Part shown: positions 8,342-18,963 of the stretch, piece by piece
Layout: every line of letters starts with the position of its first letter
How positions within the stretch are numbered: the stretch's first letter is position 1
Source of the DNA: an uncultured Aquabacterium sp.
GTDB taxonomy: Bacteria; Pseudomonadota; Gammaproteobacteria; Burkholderiales; Burkholderiaceae_C
Direction of reading: 5' to 3'
NCBI RefSeq assembly: GCF_947366995.1
Contig: NZ_CANBCC010000002.1
Coordinates: 95,236 to 159,235 of the forward strand
Length of the DNA stretch: 64,000 bases
Translations under genes and position numbers: made by a program
Notes under the pieces: generated by a model
Databases searched by the model: none
Told to the model about the DNA's origin: nothing
What the model saw: the letters and a program-made list of their open reading frames with translations, nothing else

Positions 8342-10402
8342 TCAGGCGGCCGGGGCGTCCCCGGCAGGCGCGTCCGCGTCACTCACGTCGATGGCCAGGG
8401 TCAGGGCCCCGGCATTGTCGACCAGCTCGTCCTCGGCGTCGGCCTCGGAGTCACCCGCATCGGTGGGGGCGTTGTCGTCCAGGCGCGCCACGACGCTGGC
8501 GTGCACGTCCAGCGTCAGCGCGTCCAGTCCGGTGATGCGCACGCGCACGCGGGCGTGGCGCGGCAGGCCGTCGGCACCGATGGCCTTGAACACCAGCGGC
8601 AGGGTGTCGGCACGCACCAGGCCGTTGACCATCACGGCCGCATCCAGCTCGGTGATCTGCTGTTGCTGCAGGTATTGCAGCGTCCAGTAGCGCTCCATGC
8701 TGGACTGGAAGCCGTTGTACGCACTGTAGGCGCCGTCGAAGCCCGAGATGACGGCAAACAGCTCGGCATCCTTGGGCTTGAACGGGGCGACCAGCGCGGC
8801 GGTGCGGCCCTTCTTGGCGCACGCCACGATCTGCCACTGGTTGACCAGGTCGACGTAGCGGCGCAGCGGCGAGGTGGCCCAGGTGTACTGCGACACGCCC
8901 ATGCCGGCGTGCGGCAGTGCCTTGGTGCCCATGCGCACCTTGATGCCGGGCGCCAGGCTTGCCTGGCTGCGGTAGATGCCGGGCACGCCCAGCTCGGCCA
9001 GCCAGCCGCCCCAGGTGCTGTTGGCCAGAATCATGGCCTCGGCCACGATCAGGTCGAGGGCCGAGCCCCGCTGGCGTGTGCCGATCACGACCTGCTCGGT
9101 GCCGGTGGGCTCGATGCCGTCGCTCATGGTGTTGACGCCGTTGGCGCCGATGAGCTTGAAGGTGTAGTCGGGGCGGTTGAAGTTTTCGGGCTTGCCGCGC
9201 ACCACCTCGCGGCGGGCCTTCAGGTGCTTGGCCAGGCGGAAGGCAAAGGCCAGCTCGGGGGCGAAGGCGTAGTCGGCCGGGGCCTCGCCGGTCAGCGTGG
9301 CGTCGGTGATGACGCTGTCGAGCTGGTCGTGGCGCAGGTTGGCGGCAATGGGCACCCGCTCGAGCCTGGTCTCGCTGCCCTTGACCTCGAGCGTGGCTTC
9401 GTCGAACGTGACGTACAGCGAGACGGCCGGGCAGTCGCGGCCCGCGATCAGCGTGTAGGTCTGCACGACGTCATCGGGCAGCATCGTGATCTTGTGGCCC
9501 GGCATGTAGACGGTCGACATGCGGCCGCGTGCCAGCGTGTCGACCGGCGAGCCTGGGGCGATGGCGAGGCCCGGCGCCGCGATGTGGATGCCGTAGACGA
9601 CGGTGCCCGTGCCCAGGCCCTGCACCGACAGCGCGTCGTCGATCTCGGTGGTCATCGAGTCGTCGATCGAGAAGGCCTGCACGGCGGCCAGCGGCAGCGT
9701 GTCGGTGATCGGCGGCGCCTCGAGCGTCGGGAAGCCGGTGCCCTTCGGGAAGTGCTCGAACAGGAAGCGCTTGAAGTGGAACTGGTAGGGGCTGTCGATC
9801 GCGCCAGCGTCCTTCAGCAGGTCGAGCGGGGCGCGCTGGGCGGCCTTGGCGGCTTCGACCACGGCCTTGTATTCGGGGCCGTTCTTGTCGGGCTTGAAGA
9901 GGATCTTGTAGAGCTGGTCCTTGATCGGCTGCGGGCAGCTGCCGGCGGCCAGCGCCTCGGCCCACTGCGCGATCTGCAGCGCCTGCTGCTTCTTGCGCTC
10001 GATGGCGGCCAGCGCCTGCTTGAGGATGTCTTCCGGCGCCTTCTTGAAGCGGCCCTTGCCGCGGCGGTGGAAGTAGTGCGGTGTTTCGAACAGGCGCATC
10101 AGCATGGCGGCCTGCTGCACGGCGTCGGCCGAGGCGCTGAAGTACTCGCGCGCCAGGTCGTCGAAGCCGAAGTCTTCTTCAGGCGCCACTTCCCAGACCA
10201 GGTCGACGTCGATGTCGGCCGACTGCGCCGCGGCCTGGGCCAGCAGCTCGGCAGGCGCCGGCTTGGCGAACTTGATCAGGACGTTGGCGGCTTTCACCTT
10301 CACGCGCTTGCCGCTGTCCAGCTCGATCTGCATCGAGCTGTCGGCTTCGGACATCACGCGGCCGGCCTGGAATTTTCCGGCGTCGTCAAACAGGGCAAAC
10401 AT
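8342..10402 (-). CDS. RNase II/R (RNB-domain) family exoribonuclease
   Basis: RNB-domain motifs AFSIDDSMTTEIDDALSV, YGIHIAAPGLAIAPGSPVD, YTWATSPLRRYVDLVNQWQ. Confidence 0.88.
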   Translation of the reverse strand: MFALFDDAGKFQAGRVMSEADSSMQIELDSGKRVKVKAANVLIKFAKPAPAELLAQAAAQSADIDVDLVWEVAPEEDFGFDDLAREYFSASADAVQQAAMLMRLFETPHYFHRRGKGRFKKAPEDILKQALAAIERKKQQALQIAQWAEALAAGSCPQPIKDQLYKILFKPDKNGPEYKAVVEAAKAAQRAPLDLLKDAGAIDSPYQFHFKRFLFEHFPKGTGFPTLEAPPITDTLPLAAVQAFSIDDSMTTEIDDALSVQGLGTGTVVYGIHIAAPGLAIAPGSPVDTLARGRMSTVYMPGHKITMLPDDVVQTYTLIAGRDCPAVSLYVTFDEATLEVKGSETRLERVPIAANLRHDQLDSVITDATLTGEAPADYAFAPELAFAFRLAKHLKARREVVRGKPENFNRPDYTFKLIGANGVNTMSDGIEPTGTEQVVIGTRQRGSALDLIVAEAMILANSTWGGWLAELGVPGIYRSQASLAPGIKVRMGTKALPHAGMGVSQYTWATSPLRRYVDLVNQWQIVACAKKGRTAALVAPFKPKDAELFAVISGFDGAYSAYNGFQSSMERYWTLQYLQQQQITELDAAVMVNGLVRADTLPLVFKAIGADGLPRHARVRVRITGLDALTLDVHASVVARLDDNAPTDAGDSEADAEDELVDNAGALTLAIDVSDADAPAGDAPAA

Positions 10403-10475
10403 GCGGCGGGGGTTCTCGGGTGAGCGGGCAAAGCGCGATTGTCCCATTTTGCTGCCGTGCCCCGGCAGCCGCGGT

Positions 10476-11090
10476 TCAGGCCAGACCCAGCCAGTGCATC
10501 AGCGCCGGCAGGTGGTCGGCAAAGTCGCTCACGGCGTGGTCGCTGCCGGGCAGCACGGTCAGCGCGGTGCCTTGCAGGTGGGCCACCATTTCCTGCCAGT
10601 CCAGCACCTCGTCGCCCTGGGCCACCAGCGCCCAGTGGCGCTCGGGGTGCGTCAGGGGCCAGGGCGACAGCGCCTCCAGCTCTCCGATGAACTCGGGGCG
10701 GAAGAAGAAGCGGTCGGCCGGGTTGTGGAAGGCGGTCTGCTCGCCGATGTAGCGGGCGAGATCGCGGTCGGGCGCCACGGCCGGGTTGACGAAGGCCGCG
10801 CGGCAGCCCAGGCGCTCGGCCGTGACGGCGGCGTAGAAGCCGCCCAAGGACGAGCCGACCACGGCCATCGTGTCCCGGGGCCAGTCGGCCGTGAGCGCCG
10901 CGATGTCGGCCCAGGCCTGCGCGGGCGAGGGGGGCAGTTGCGGACAGGCCCAGAGCGGGGTGGGCAGGCCGGCGGCGCGTCGCGCTTCGAGGGCGCCCCC
11001 CAGCATCCGCGCCTTGAAGGAGCCGGGCGACGAGCGAAAGCCGTGCAGGTACAGCAGGTGCGTGGGTGGAGAAGTGGGAGAGGCGGCCAT
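10476..11090 (-). CDS. YqiA/YcfP-family alpha/beta-hydrolase esterase
   Basis: LLYLHGFRSSPGSFKA...VVGSSLGGFYA...LVAQGDEVLDWQEMV...GSDHAVSDFADHL. Confidence 0.85.
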   Translation of the reverse strand: MAASPTSPPTHLLYLHGFRSSPGSFKARMLGGALEARRAAGLPTPLWACPQLPPSPAQAWADIAALTADWPRDTMAVVGSSLGGFYAAVTAERLGCRAAFVNPAVAPDRDLARYIGEQTAFHNPADRFFFRPEFIGELEALSPWPLTHPERHWALVAQGDEVLDWQEMVAHLQGTALTVLPGSDHAVSDFADHLPALMHWLGLA

Positions 11091-11156
11091 GGGTTCAGAG
11101 TATGCCGCCCCGGGCCGGCGCCATAATCGTTTCAGATCCGTCCGAGGGGAGCCCGC

Positions 11157-11471
11157 ATGTTCACGTTCAAGTCCCAGGCCACCGACAACCTGGTGATGCT
11201 GCAGTCCACCGCCGAGGCCTTGCTCAAGCTGCTTGGCAAGAGCGCCGCCGAGCCCGGCATCATCGAGGTGGCCGACATGCCGCGTGTGCTGGAAGCGCTG
11301 CGCGGTGCCCCGGCTTTCGTGCCGCCGCCGCCGGTCAACCCGGAAACCAACGAGCCGATCGAGCTGCCGTTTGCCGACCAGCCCGTGTCGCTGCACCAGC
11401 GTGCCGCCCCGCTTGTGCGCATGGTTGAGCAGGCGCAGGCCGAGGGCAAACCCATCGTCTGGGGCGTCTGA
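11157..11471 (+). CDS. DUF1840-domain protein
   Basis: MFTFKSQATDNLVMLQSTAEALLKLLGKSAAEPGIIEVADMPRVLEAL; short beta-proteobacterial conserved protein. Confidence 0.8.
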   Translation: MFTFKSQATDNLVMLQSTAEALLKLLGKSAAEPGIIEVADMPRVLEALRGAPAFVPPPPVNPETNEPIELPFADQPVSLHQRAAPLVRMVEQAQAEGKPIVWGV

Positions 11472-11541
11472 TGCCGCCAGCCTGAGGGGGGCATGCGGAT
11501 GCGGCATGGTGCGCTGCCGCATGCTGAGGCATGATGGCGCG

Positions 11542-12210
11542 ATGCCCGACAACCTCACCCGACTGGTGGTCGTTCGCCATGGCGAAACCGACTGGAACAC
11601 CGAGACCCGCATTCAGGGTCACACCGACATCCCGCTGAACGCGCGGGGCCGTTGGCAGGCCGAGCGGGTGGGCCAGGCCCTGGCCGACGAGGGCATTCAC
11701 GCCATCTACAGCAGCGACCTGCAGCGCGCCCGCGACACGGCGGCCGCCATTGCCCGCCACGCCGGGCTGCCATTGCAACTCGACCCGACGCTCCGCGAGC
11801 GCCACTTCGGGTGTCTGGAGGGCCGGACGCAGGCGGAGGTGGCACAACACCACCCGGAAGACATGCGCCGCTGGCGTGCCCGTGAGCCTGGCTACGGCCC
11901 GGCGGGGGGTGAAACGCTGCAGGCCTTCTATGACCGCACCGTGGGCGCCGCCGCCCGGCTGGCCGCGCTGCACCCTGGGCAGACCATTGCGCTGATTGCG
12001 CACGGGGGCGTGCTCGATTGCTTCTACCGCGCGGCCAACCGGGTCGCGCTGGAAGCCCCGCGCAGCTGGAAGGTCACGAATGCCAGCATCAACCGCCTGC
12101 TGTATTCGCCGGAGGGCTTCAGTCTGGTGGGCTGGGCGGACGACCGCCACCTCGACGAGGACGGCCTGGACGAGACCACCGACGGTCTCGTGCTGCGCTC
12201 GGTGGGCTGA
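11542..12210 (+). CDS. Histidine phosphatase / phosphoglycerate mutase-family protein
   Basis: VVVRHGETDWNTETRIQGHTDIPLN...YSSDLQRARDTAAAIA...LIAHGGVLDCFYR. Confidence 0.92.
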   Translation: MPDNLTRLVVVRHGETDWNTETRIQGHTDIPLNARGRWQAERVGQALADEGIHAIYSSDLQRARDTAAAIARHAGLPLQLDPTLRERHFGCLEGRTQAEVAQHHPEDMRRWRAREPGYGPAGGETLQAFYDRTVGAAARLAALHPGQTIALIAHGGVLDCFYRAANRVALEAPRSWKVTNASINRLLYSPEGFSLVGWADDRHLDEDGLDETTDGLVLRSVG

Positions 12211-12234
12211 GCCGGGTCCGGCGGCGTGCGACGC

Positions 12235-12864
12235 TCAGCGTGCCACGCCCGCCTGCGGACGAATGCCGTCCAGAAACAGCGCGAGGCTGCGCGCGCCGAC
12301 CTCGCACAGGTCGAACCGACCCGGCTCGAGCATCCAGTTCTGGATCAGGCCGTTGACGATGGCCAGCAGCGTGAGGGTCAGGGTGGCCGGCTCGAGCTCG
12401 GGGCGCACCAGGCCGGCCGCCTGGGCGCGGGCCAGGCAGTGGCCGATGTGCTGGGCGCAGTCTTTCTGCACTTCGATGTGGCGGCGCCGCACGCCGTCAA
12501 GCTCGGCCACCAGTTCGATCTTCAAGGTCGCGATGTCGAAGACCCTTCGCGTCCGAGGGTCGTGCACGATCTGGTGAAACACATTCATCGAAGACTGCAG
12601 GACGTCGGCGAGCGGGTCGGTGCGGCCCGGTGCGTCGAGTTGGGCGAGCCCGTCCTCCATCGGCAGTGTGGTGCGCGCCATCATCGCGTTGAACAGGTCA
12701 GCCTTGTCCTTGAAGTGCCAGTAGATGGCCCCGCGCGTGCAACCGGCGGCACGCGCGATGTCCTGCAGCGAGGTGCGCGACACGCCCTGCTGTGCGAACA
12801 GGGTCTCGGCGGCATCAAGCAGCGATTCGCGGGTCTGGAGGGCGTCAGCCTTGGTGCGGCGCAT
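12235..12864 (-). CDS. TetR/AcrR-family repressor, divergent from an RND efflux operon
   Basis: MRRTKADALQTRESLLDAAETLFAQQGVSRTSLQDIARAAGCTRGAIYWHFKDKADLF. Confidence 0.92.
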   Translation of the reverse strand: MRRTKADALQTRESLLDAAETLFAQQGVSRTSLQDIARAAGCTRGAIYWHFKDKADLFNAMMARTTLPMEDGLAQLDAPGRTDPLADVLQSSMNVFHQIVHDPRTRRVFDIATLKIELVAELDGVRRRHIEVQKDCAQHIGHCLARAQAAGLVRPELEPATLTLTLLAIVNGLIQNWMLEPGRFDLCEVGARSLALFLDGIRPQAGVAR

Positions 12865-12919
12865 GTGAATTTCGGAAAAGACCGTCGTGGGTCACGGGGA
12901 ATTGTCTCCGATCTTGCTG

Positions 12920-12941
12920 CATACGTGCGTGGATGTATGTA
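12920..12941. promoter_or_regulatory. Candidate TetR/AcrR-type operator
   Basis: Imperfect inverted repeat (T)GCATAC-N10-GTATGTA in the divergent tetR/efflux intergenic region, overlapping TATA-like promoter elements. Confidence 0.5.
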
Positions 12942-12993
12942 TAGTGCCATGGTTAATTGACCAGGCAAGAATTCAAATCCCGAGGTGTCCCTG

Positions 12994-14241
12994 ATGGTCT
13001 CCCCCTCTCTTCCGACGCGGTTTTCCGCCCAGCTGGCCGTGTGTGCACTGGCCGCCCTCATCCTGACCGCCTGTGGTGGTGACGACAAGTCCAAGGGCGC
13101 CGGTGCACCGGCGGCCGGCGCGGCACCGCCCCCCGTGCCGGTGGGCGTGGTGACGGTCAAGCCGGGCTCCGTCCCGGTCGTGGCCGAGCTGCCCGGCCGC
13201 CTCGAGGCGTCGCGCATCGCCCAGGTGCGGGCGCGCGCGGCCGGCATTCTGCAGAAGCGCTTGTTCACCGAGGGCAGCGACGTGCGCGCGGGCCAGCCCC
13301 TCTTCCAGATCGACCCGGCCCCCTACCAGGCTGCGCTGCAGAGCGCTCAGGCCACGCAGGCCAAGGCCGAAGCCAATCTGGCGCAGGCCACTGCGCTGGT
13401 GGAGCGCTACCAGCCGCTGCAGGCTGCCAAGGCCATCAGCCCGCAGGAGTTCCTGAACGCCCAGGTGGCGCAGCGCCAGGCGCAGGCCGATGTGGCCGCG
13501 GCCAAGGCCGCCGTGGCCACCGCGCAGCTGAACCTCGGCTATGCCGGGGTCACGTCGCCGATCGCCGGTCGCGTTGGCCGCGCGCTGGTGACCGAAGGCG
13601 CGCTGGTGGGGCAGGGCGAGGCCACCCAGCTGGCCGTGGTGCAGCAGATCAACCCGCTGTACGTGAACTTCACTCAGTCGGCCAACGAGGTGATGCGCCT
13701 GCGTCAGGCGCTGGCCGCCGGCCAATTGCAGCGTGCCGGCGAGAACGCGGCGCGTGTCAAGGTCGTGCTGGACGATGGCCGCGAGTACCCGGTGGCCGGC
13801 CGCCTGCTGTTCGCCGACCTGACGGTGGACGCCGCCTCGGGTCAGGTCACGCTGCGTGCCGAGCTGCCGAACCCGAAGTTCGAGCTGCTGCCCGGCATGT
13901 ATGTGCGTGTGCGGCTGGAGCAGGCCCAGGTGGGTGGCGGTGTGCTGCTGCCCCAGCAGGCCGTGACGCGTACCGCCCAGGGTGATTTCGTGACCGTGGT
14001 GGAAGGCGGCAGCAAGGCGGGCCGTCGGCCGGTCAAGCTGGGTGGCGCCACCGGCACGAACTGGGTGGTGCTCGAAGGTCTGAAGGAAGGTGACCAGGTC
14101 GTCGTCGACGGCTTCCAGAAGATGATGATGAGCCCGGCCTCGCCGCTCAAGCCGGTGCCGTGGGCGCCGCTGAGCGCCTCGGCGCCGACCGCTGCTGCAG
14201 CCGCCTCGGCCCCGGCATCGTCGGCTTCGGCCGCCCAGTGA
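12994..14241 (+). CDS. RND efflux periplasmic adaptor (AcrA/MexA family)
   Basis: Lipobox-like LILTACGG; PGSVPVVAELPGRLEASRIAQVRARAAGILQKRLFTEGSDVRAGQPLFQIDPAPY. Confidence 0.93.
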   Translation: MVSPSLPTRFSAQLAVCALAALILTACGGDDKSKGAGAPAAGAAPPPVPVGVVTVKPGSVPVVAELPGRLEASRIAQVRARAAGILQKRLFTEGSDVRAGQPLFQIDPAPYQAALQSAQATQAKAEANLAQATALVERYQPLQAAKAISPQEFLNAQVAQRQAQADVAAAKAAVATAQLNLGYAGVTSPIAGRVGRALVTEGALVGQGEATQLAVVQQINPLYVNFTQSANEVMRLRQALAAGQLQRAGENAARVKVVLDDGREYPVAGRLLFADLTVDAASGQVTLRAELPNPKFELLPGMYVRVRLEQAQVGGGVLLPQQAVTRTAQGDFVTVVEGGSKAGRRPVKLGGATGTNWVVLEGLKEGDQVVVDGFQKMMMSPASPLKPVPWAPLSASAPTAAAAASAPASSASAAQ

Positions 14242-14254
14242 AAGGCGGTCGCGC

Positions 14255-17200
14255 ATGTCACGTTTCTTCATCGAGCGGCCCATCTTTGCGTGGGTGATCG
14301 CCCTGTTCATCCTGGTTTTCGGCGGCGTGGCCATCACGCAGCTGCCGATTTCGCAGTACCCGACGGTCGCCCCCCCGGCCATCGTCATCAACGCGACCTA
14401 CCCGGGGGCTTCCGCACAGACGCTGGATGAAACCGTCATCAGCGTCATCGAGCAGGAGCTCAACGGCGCGCCCGGTCTGGCCTACATGGAGTCGGTCAGC
14501 CAGGCCAACGGCACCGGTCAGATCACCGTCACGTTCGAGACCGGCACCAACATCGAACTGGCCCAGGTGGAAGTGCAGAACCGCCTGTCGCGCGCCACGC
14601 CGCGTCTGCCGTCTGCGGTCACGCAGCAGGGCGTGCGGGTCGACAAGTCACGCAACAACTTCCTGATGTTCGTGATGCTGTCGTCCAGCAACCCGGCCTA
14701 CGATCCCATTGCGCTGGGCGACTACGCCGCCCGCAACATCGTGCCGGAACTGCAGCGCGTGCCCGGCATCGGCCAGGTGCAGCTGTTCGGGACCGAGCGC
14801 GCCATGCGCATCTGGGTCGACCCCACCAAGCTGGTGGCCTATGGCCTGTCGACGGCCGACGTCAACGCCGCCATCCGTGCGCAGAACGCGCTGGTGCCTG
14901 CCGGTGGCATCGGGGACCGTCCCAACATCGGCGAGCAGACCATCTCGGCCACCGTGGTGGTGAATGGTCAGCTGGTCAACGAGAAGCAGTTCGGCGACAT
15001 CGTGCTGCGCGCCAAGGCCGATGGCTCGACCGTGCGCCTGCGCGACGTGGCCCGCATCGAGCTGGGTGCGCAGACCTACGGCACCTACGCCCGCCTGAAT
15101 GGCAAGCCCGCCACGGGCATGGGCATCCAGCTGTCGCCCACCGGCAATGCGCTGGCGGCGGCCGAAGCCGTCAAGGTACGCCTGGGCGAGCTCAAGAAGT
15201 TCTTCCCGCAGGGGATGGACTTCAGCGTGCCGTATGACACCTCGGGCTTCGTGCAGCTGTCGATCAGCCAGGTCGTCGAGACCCTGGTCGAGGCCATCGT
15301 GCTGGTGTTCATCGTGATGTTCCTGTTCCTGCAGAACATCCGCTACACGCTGATCCCCACGCTGGTGGTGCCCGTGGCGCTGCTGGGCACGTTCGGGGTC
15401 ATGCTCACGCTGGGTTTCTCGATCAACGTGCTGACGATGTTCGGCATGGTGCTGGCCATCGGCATCCTGGTGGACGACGCCATCGTGGTGGTGGAGAACG
15501 TCGAGCGGCTGATGGTGCAGGAGGGCCTGAGCCCCGTGCAGGCCACCCGCAAGGCCATGAGCCAGATCAGCGGCGCCATCATTGGTATCACCGTGGTGCT
15601 GGTGTCGGTGTTCATTCCGATGGCCTTCTTCGCCGGTTCGGTGGGCAACATCTATCGGCAGTTCTCGCTGTCGATGGTGGCCTCGATGCTGTTCTCGGCC
15701 TTCCTCGCGCTGTCGCTGACGCCGGCACTGTGCGCCACGCTGCTCAAGCCCGTGCCGCATGGTCACCATGAGAAGAAGGGTTTCTTCGGCTGGTTCAACC
15801 GCGCCTTCACGTCGACCACGCATGGCTACGAAAGCTGGGCGGCGAAGCTCGTGCGCCGTGGCGGCCGCGTGCTCATCGTCTACGCCGTGATCGTGGGCGT
15901 GGTGGGCTGGCTGTATGTGCGCATGCCGTCGTCCTTCCTGCCCAACGAAGACCAGGGCAACCTGATCGTCAACGTGCAGCTGCCGCCGGGCGCCACGTCG
16001 AACCGCACTGAGGCCGTGATCTCGCAGGTCGAGCAGTTCTTCCTGAAGCAGCCGGAGGTGCAGTCCATCGTGGGTGTGGTGGGCTTCAGCTTCTCGGGCT
16101 CCGGCCAGAACGCGGCGCTGGGTTTCGTCACGTTGAAGGACTGGGATGAGCGCAAGGGCGAGGGCCAGTCGGCGCAGGCGCTGGCAGGGCGTGCCTTCGG
16201 CGCGCTGGCTGGCATCCGCGACGCCTTCATCTTCCCGCTGAACCCGCCGGCCATCCGCGAGCTGGGCAACGGCACCGGCTTCTCGGTGCGTCTGCAGGAC
16301 CGCGGTGGCGTGGGCCACGACGCGCTGCTGGCCGCCCGCAACCAGATGCTGGGCATGGCGATGCAGAACCCGATCCTGACGGGTGTGCGCCCGGACGGCC
16401 TGGAAGACGCGCCGCAGCTGCAGGTCGACATTGACCGCGAGAAGGCGCTGGCGCTGGGCGTGGGCGTCGATGCCATCAGCACGACGCTGTCGACGGCGCT
16501 CGGCTCCAGCTACATCAACGACTTCCCGAACCGCAGCCGCATGCAGCGTGTGATCGTGCAGGCCGATGCCGACAAGCGCATGCAGCCCGACCAGATCCTC
16601 GAGCTCAACGTGTTGAACGGCCAGGGCCAGAACGTGCCGCTCTCGGCCTTCGCCACCACGCGCTGGGTCACGGGCCAGATGCAGGCCGTGCGCTACAACG
16701 GTTACCCCGCCATGCGCATTTCGGGTGACGCCGCCGCGGGCTACAGCACGGGCCAGGCCATGGACGAGATCGAGCGCATGGCGGCCAAGCTGCCCCCGGG
16801 CATCGGCATCGAGTGGACGGGCCTGTCGCGCGAGGAAAAGCTCTCCGGTTCGCAGGCCACCCTGCTGCTCGCGTTCTCGCTGCTGGCCGTGTTCCTGTGC
16901 TTGGCCGCGCTGTACGAAAGCTGGTCCATCCCGTTGGCCGTGCTGCTCGTGGTGCCGCTCGGCATCCTGGGTTCGCTGCTGGGCGCCAACGTGCGCGATC
17001 TGCCCAACGACGTCTACTTCAAGGTTGGCCTGATCACCATCATGGGCCTGTCCGCGAAGAACGCCATCCTGATCATCGAGTTCGCCAAGGAGCTCCAGGA
17101 GAAGGGCATGGGGCTGATGGAGGCCACGCTGCAGGCCTGTCACCTGCGGTTCCGGCCGATCATCATGACCTCGCTGGCCTTCATCCTCGGGGTGATGCCG

Positions 17201-17380
17201 CTGGTGCTGGCCAACGGCGCCGGTGCTGCTGCCCAGCGCGCGATCGGCACCGGCGTGATGAGCGGCATGATCGCGGCCACCGTGCTGGCCGTGTTCTTCG
17301 TGCCCGTGTTCTTCGTGGTGGTGCGCCGGTTCTTCCCGGCCCGCGCCACCCAGCCCGAAGTGGAGACCGACCATGACTGA
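14255..17380 (+). CDS. RND efflux inner-membrane pump (AcrB/MexB, HAE1 family)
   Basis: 1041 aa; MSRFFIERPIFAWVIALFILVFGGVAITQLPISQYPTVAPPAIVINATYPGASAQTL. Confidence 0.96.
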   Translation: MSRFFIERPIFAWVIALFILVFGGVAITQLPISQYPTVAPPAIVINATYPGASAQTLDETVISVIEQELNGAPGLAYMESVSQANGTGQITVTFETGTNIELAQVEVQNRLSRATPRLPSAVTQQGVRVDKSRNNFLMFVMLSSSNPAYDPIALGDYAARNIVPELQRVPGIGQVQLFGTERAMRIWVDPTKLVAYGLSTADVNAAIRAQNALVPAGGIGDRPNIGEQTISATVVVNGQLVNEKQFGDIVLRAKADGSTVRLRDVARIELGAQTYGTYARLNGKPATGMGIQLSPTGNALAAAEAVKVRLGELKKFFPQGMDFSVPYDTSGFVQLSISQVVETLVEAIVLVFIVMFLFLQNIRYTLIPTLVVPVALLGTFGVMLTLGFSINVLTMFGMVLAIGILVDDAIVVVENVERLMVQEGLSPVQATRKAMSQISGAIIGITVVLVSVFIPMAFFAGSVGNIYRQFSLSMVASMLFSAFLALSLTPALCATLLKPVPHGHHEKKGFFGWFNRAFTSTTHGYESWAAKLVRRGGRVLIVYAVIVGVVGWLYVRMPSSFLPNEDQGNLIVNVQLPPGATSNRTEAVISQVEQFFLKQPEVQSIVGVVGFSFSGSGQNAALGFVTLKDWDERKGEGQSAQALAGRAFGALAGIRDAFIFPLNPPAIRELGNGTGFSVRLQDRGGVGHDALLAARNQMLGMAMQNPILTGVRPDGLEDAPQLQVDIDREKALALGVGVDAISTTLSTALGSSYINDFPNRSRMQRVIVQADADKRMQPDQILELNVLNGQGQNVPLSAFATTRWVTGQMQAVRYNGYPAMRISGDAAAGYSTGQAMDEIERMAAKLPPGIGIEWTGLSREEKLSGSQATLLLAFSLLAVFLCLAALYESWSIPLAVLLVVPLGILGSLLGANVRDLPNDVYFKVGLITIMGLSAKNAILIIEFAKELQEKGMGLMEATLQACHLRFRPIIMTSLAFILGVMPLVLANGAGAAAQRAIGTGVMSGMIAATVLAVFFVPVFFVVVRRFFPARATQPEVETDHD

Positions 17381-18893
17381 CAAGGCCCTGTTCCTGCGGC
17401 CCGCCACGGTGCTGGCCGCCGTGCTGGCCCTGGCCGGCTGTTCGCTGACGCCTGAGTACCAGCGTCCGCCGCTGGCCGTGCCGGCCACACTGCCTGCCGC
17501 CTCGGCGGCTTCGGTGCCGGTCACCGCTTCCGCAACCGCCGTGGCCGACCTGCCCTGGCAGCGCTACTTTCCCGACGCGCGCCTGCAGCAGCTGATCGGC
17601 ATGGCGCTGGATGGCAACCGTGACCTGCGTGTGGCCGCCCTCAACATCGAGGCCCTGCGTGCGGCCTACGCCATCCAGGATGCCGACCGCTTTCCGAGCG
17701 TGAATGGCGTGGCCAACGCCGCTCGCCAGCGTGCCACCAGCCGGCCGTTTGCCTACGGTAATTCGGTACAGGCGGGCGTGAGCATCTCGGCCTTCGAGCT
17801 CGACCTGTTCGGTCGTGTTCGTGCGCTCAGCGAGGCGGCCGGCGCGCAATTGATGGCGTCCGAATCGGCCCGCCGCGCCACGCACATCAGCCTGGTCGCC
17901 TCGGTGGCCAGCACCTGGTACACGCTGTGGGCCGACCGCTGGCAGCTGGCGCTCGCCGAGCAGACGCTGGCCACGCGGGAGTCGTCACTGAAGCTGCAAC
18001 AGCTGAAGTTCGACAACGGCGTTCTGAACGAGCTGGATCTCCGCACGGCGCAATCGCTGGTGGAAGCCGCCCGTGTGACGCGCGCCCAGGCGCAGCGCCA
18101 GTGGGCGCAGGACCGGAGCGCGCTGGACCTGCTGCTGGGCCGCCCGGCACCGGCCGAGCTGCTGCCGCCCGCGGTCGATGTGAGCATGTCGGCCGCCCAG
18201 GCCGATGGGCCCACCACGGCCCAGGCCGATGCACTGGCTCAGACCGTGAGCCGGTCGCTGTGGCCCGAGCTGGCCGAGCTACCGGTGGGGCTCTCGTCGG
18301 ATGTGTTGCTGCAGCGCCCCGACATCGTCCAGGCAGAGCAGAACCTGGTGGCGGCCAACGCCAACGTGGGCGCGGCCCGTGCCGCGCGCTTTCCGCGCAT
18401 CAGCCTGACGGCCTCGCTCGGGGTGGCGAGCACCTCGCTGGCCGGCCTGTTCAACGACGGCCTGCTCGGCGCTGCCATCGCCCCCGGCGTGTCGGTGCCC
18501 TTGCTGGATTGGGGCCGCACCGCCGCAGGCGTCGACAGCGCCCTGGCGCGCCGCGACATCGCGCTGGCGCAGTACGACCGCACCGTGCAGTCCGCGTTCA
18601 AGGACGTGGCCGATGCGCTGGTGGCGCGCCAGACCTGGACCGAGCAGGCCCAGGCCCAGCGCGCCCAGACCGAGGCCGAGGCCGCCCGTCTGCGCCTGTC
18701 GACCTTGCGCTATGAAAGCGGCGTGGCCAGCCAGCTCGACCTGCTGGACGCGCAGCGCGCGCTGTTTGCCTCACAACAGAGCCTGATCACCGCGCAGCTG
18801 GCGCGGCAGCAGGCCCACATCGCCGTCTACCGTTCACTGGGCGGCGGCTGGGAAACCACCGCCAGCCAGCAGGCGGCCGCCACGGCCCGCTGA
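17373..18893 (+). CDS. RND efflux outer-membrane factor (OprM/NodT family)
   Basis: [18 protein letters not shown] lipobox and OMF repeats; overlaps the pump gene end. Confidence 0.93.
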   Translation: MTDKALFLRPATVLAAVLALAGCSLTPEYQRPPLAVPATLPAASAASVPVTASATAVADLPWQRYFPDARLQQLIGMALDGNRDLRVAALNIEALRAAYAIQDADRFPSVNGVANAARQRATSRPFAYGNSVQAGVSISAFELDLFGRVRALSEAAGAQLMASESARRATHISLVASVASTWYTLWADRWQLALAEQTLATRESSLKLQQLKFDNGVLNELDLRTAQSLVEAARVTRAQAQRQWAQDRSALDLLLGRPAPAELLPPAVDVSMSAAQADGPTTAQADALAQTVSRSLWPELAELPVGLSSDVLLQRPDIVQAEQNLVAANANVGAARAARFPRISLTASLGVASTSLAGLFNDGLLGAAIAPGVSVPLLDWGRTAAGVDSALARRDIALAQYDRTVQSAFKDVADALVARQTWTEQAQAQRAQTEAEAARLRLSTLRYESGVASQLDLLDAQRALFASQQSLITAQLARQQAHIAVYRSLGGGWETTASQQAAATAR

Positions 18894-18916
18894 CCACGTC
18901 GCACACTCGCCCAAGC

Positions 18917-18953
18917 AGGGCCGGCCACCGGGATCACCGGGGCCGGCCCTTTA
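18917..18953 (+). terminator. Terminator-like hairpin after the efflux operon
   Basis: AGGGCCGGCC...GGCCGGCCCT-TT, 10-bp stem. Confidence 0.55.
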
Positions 18954-18963
18954 TCATGGCGGG

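Noticed and set aside
7320-8690. 456-aa + ORF antisense to the TonB-like gene
   Set aside because: Shadow ORF composition; contains no domain and overlaps well-supported minus-strand genes.
8324-10423. 699-aa + ORF antisense to the RNB exoribonuclease
   Set aside because: Frame-mirror of the coding strand in high-GC DNA; no recognisable motifs.
14648-17524. 958-aa minus ORF antisense to the RND pump
   Set aside because: His/Arg/Gln-rich shadow of a strongly conserved AcrB-like gene; no start or RBS support.
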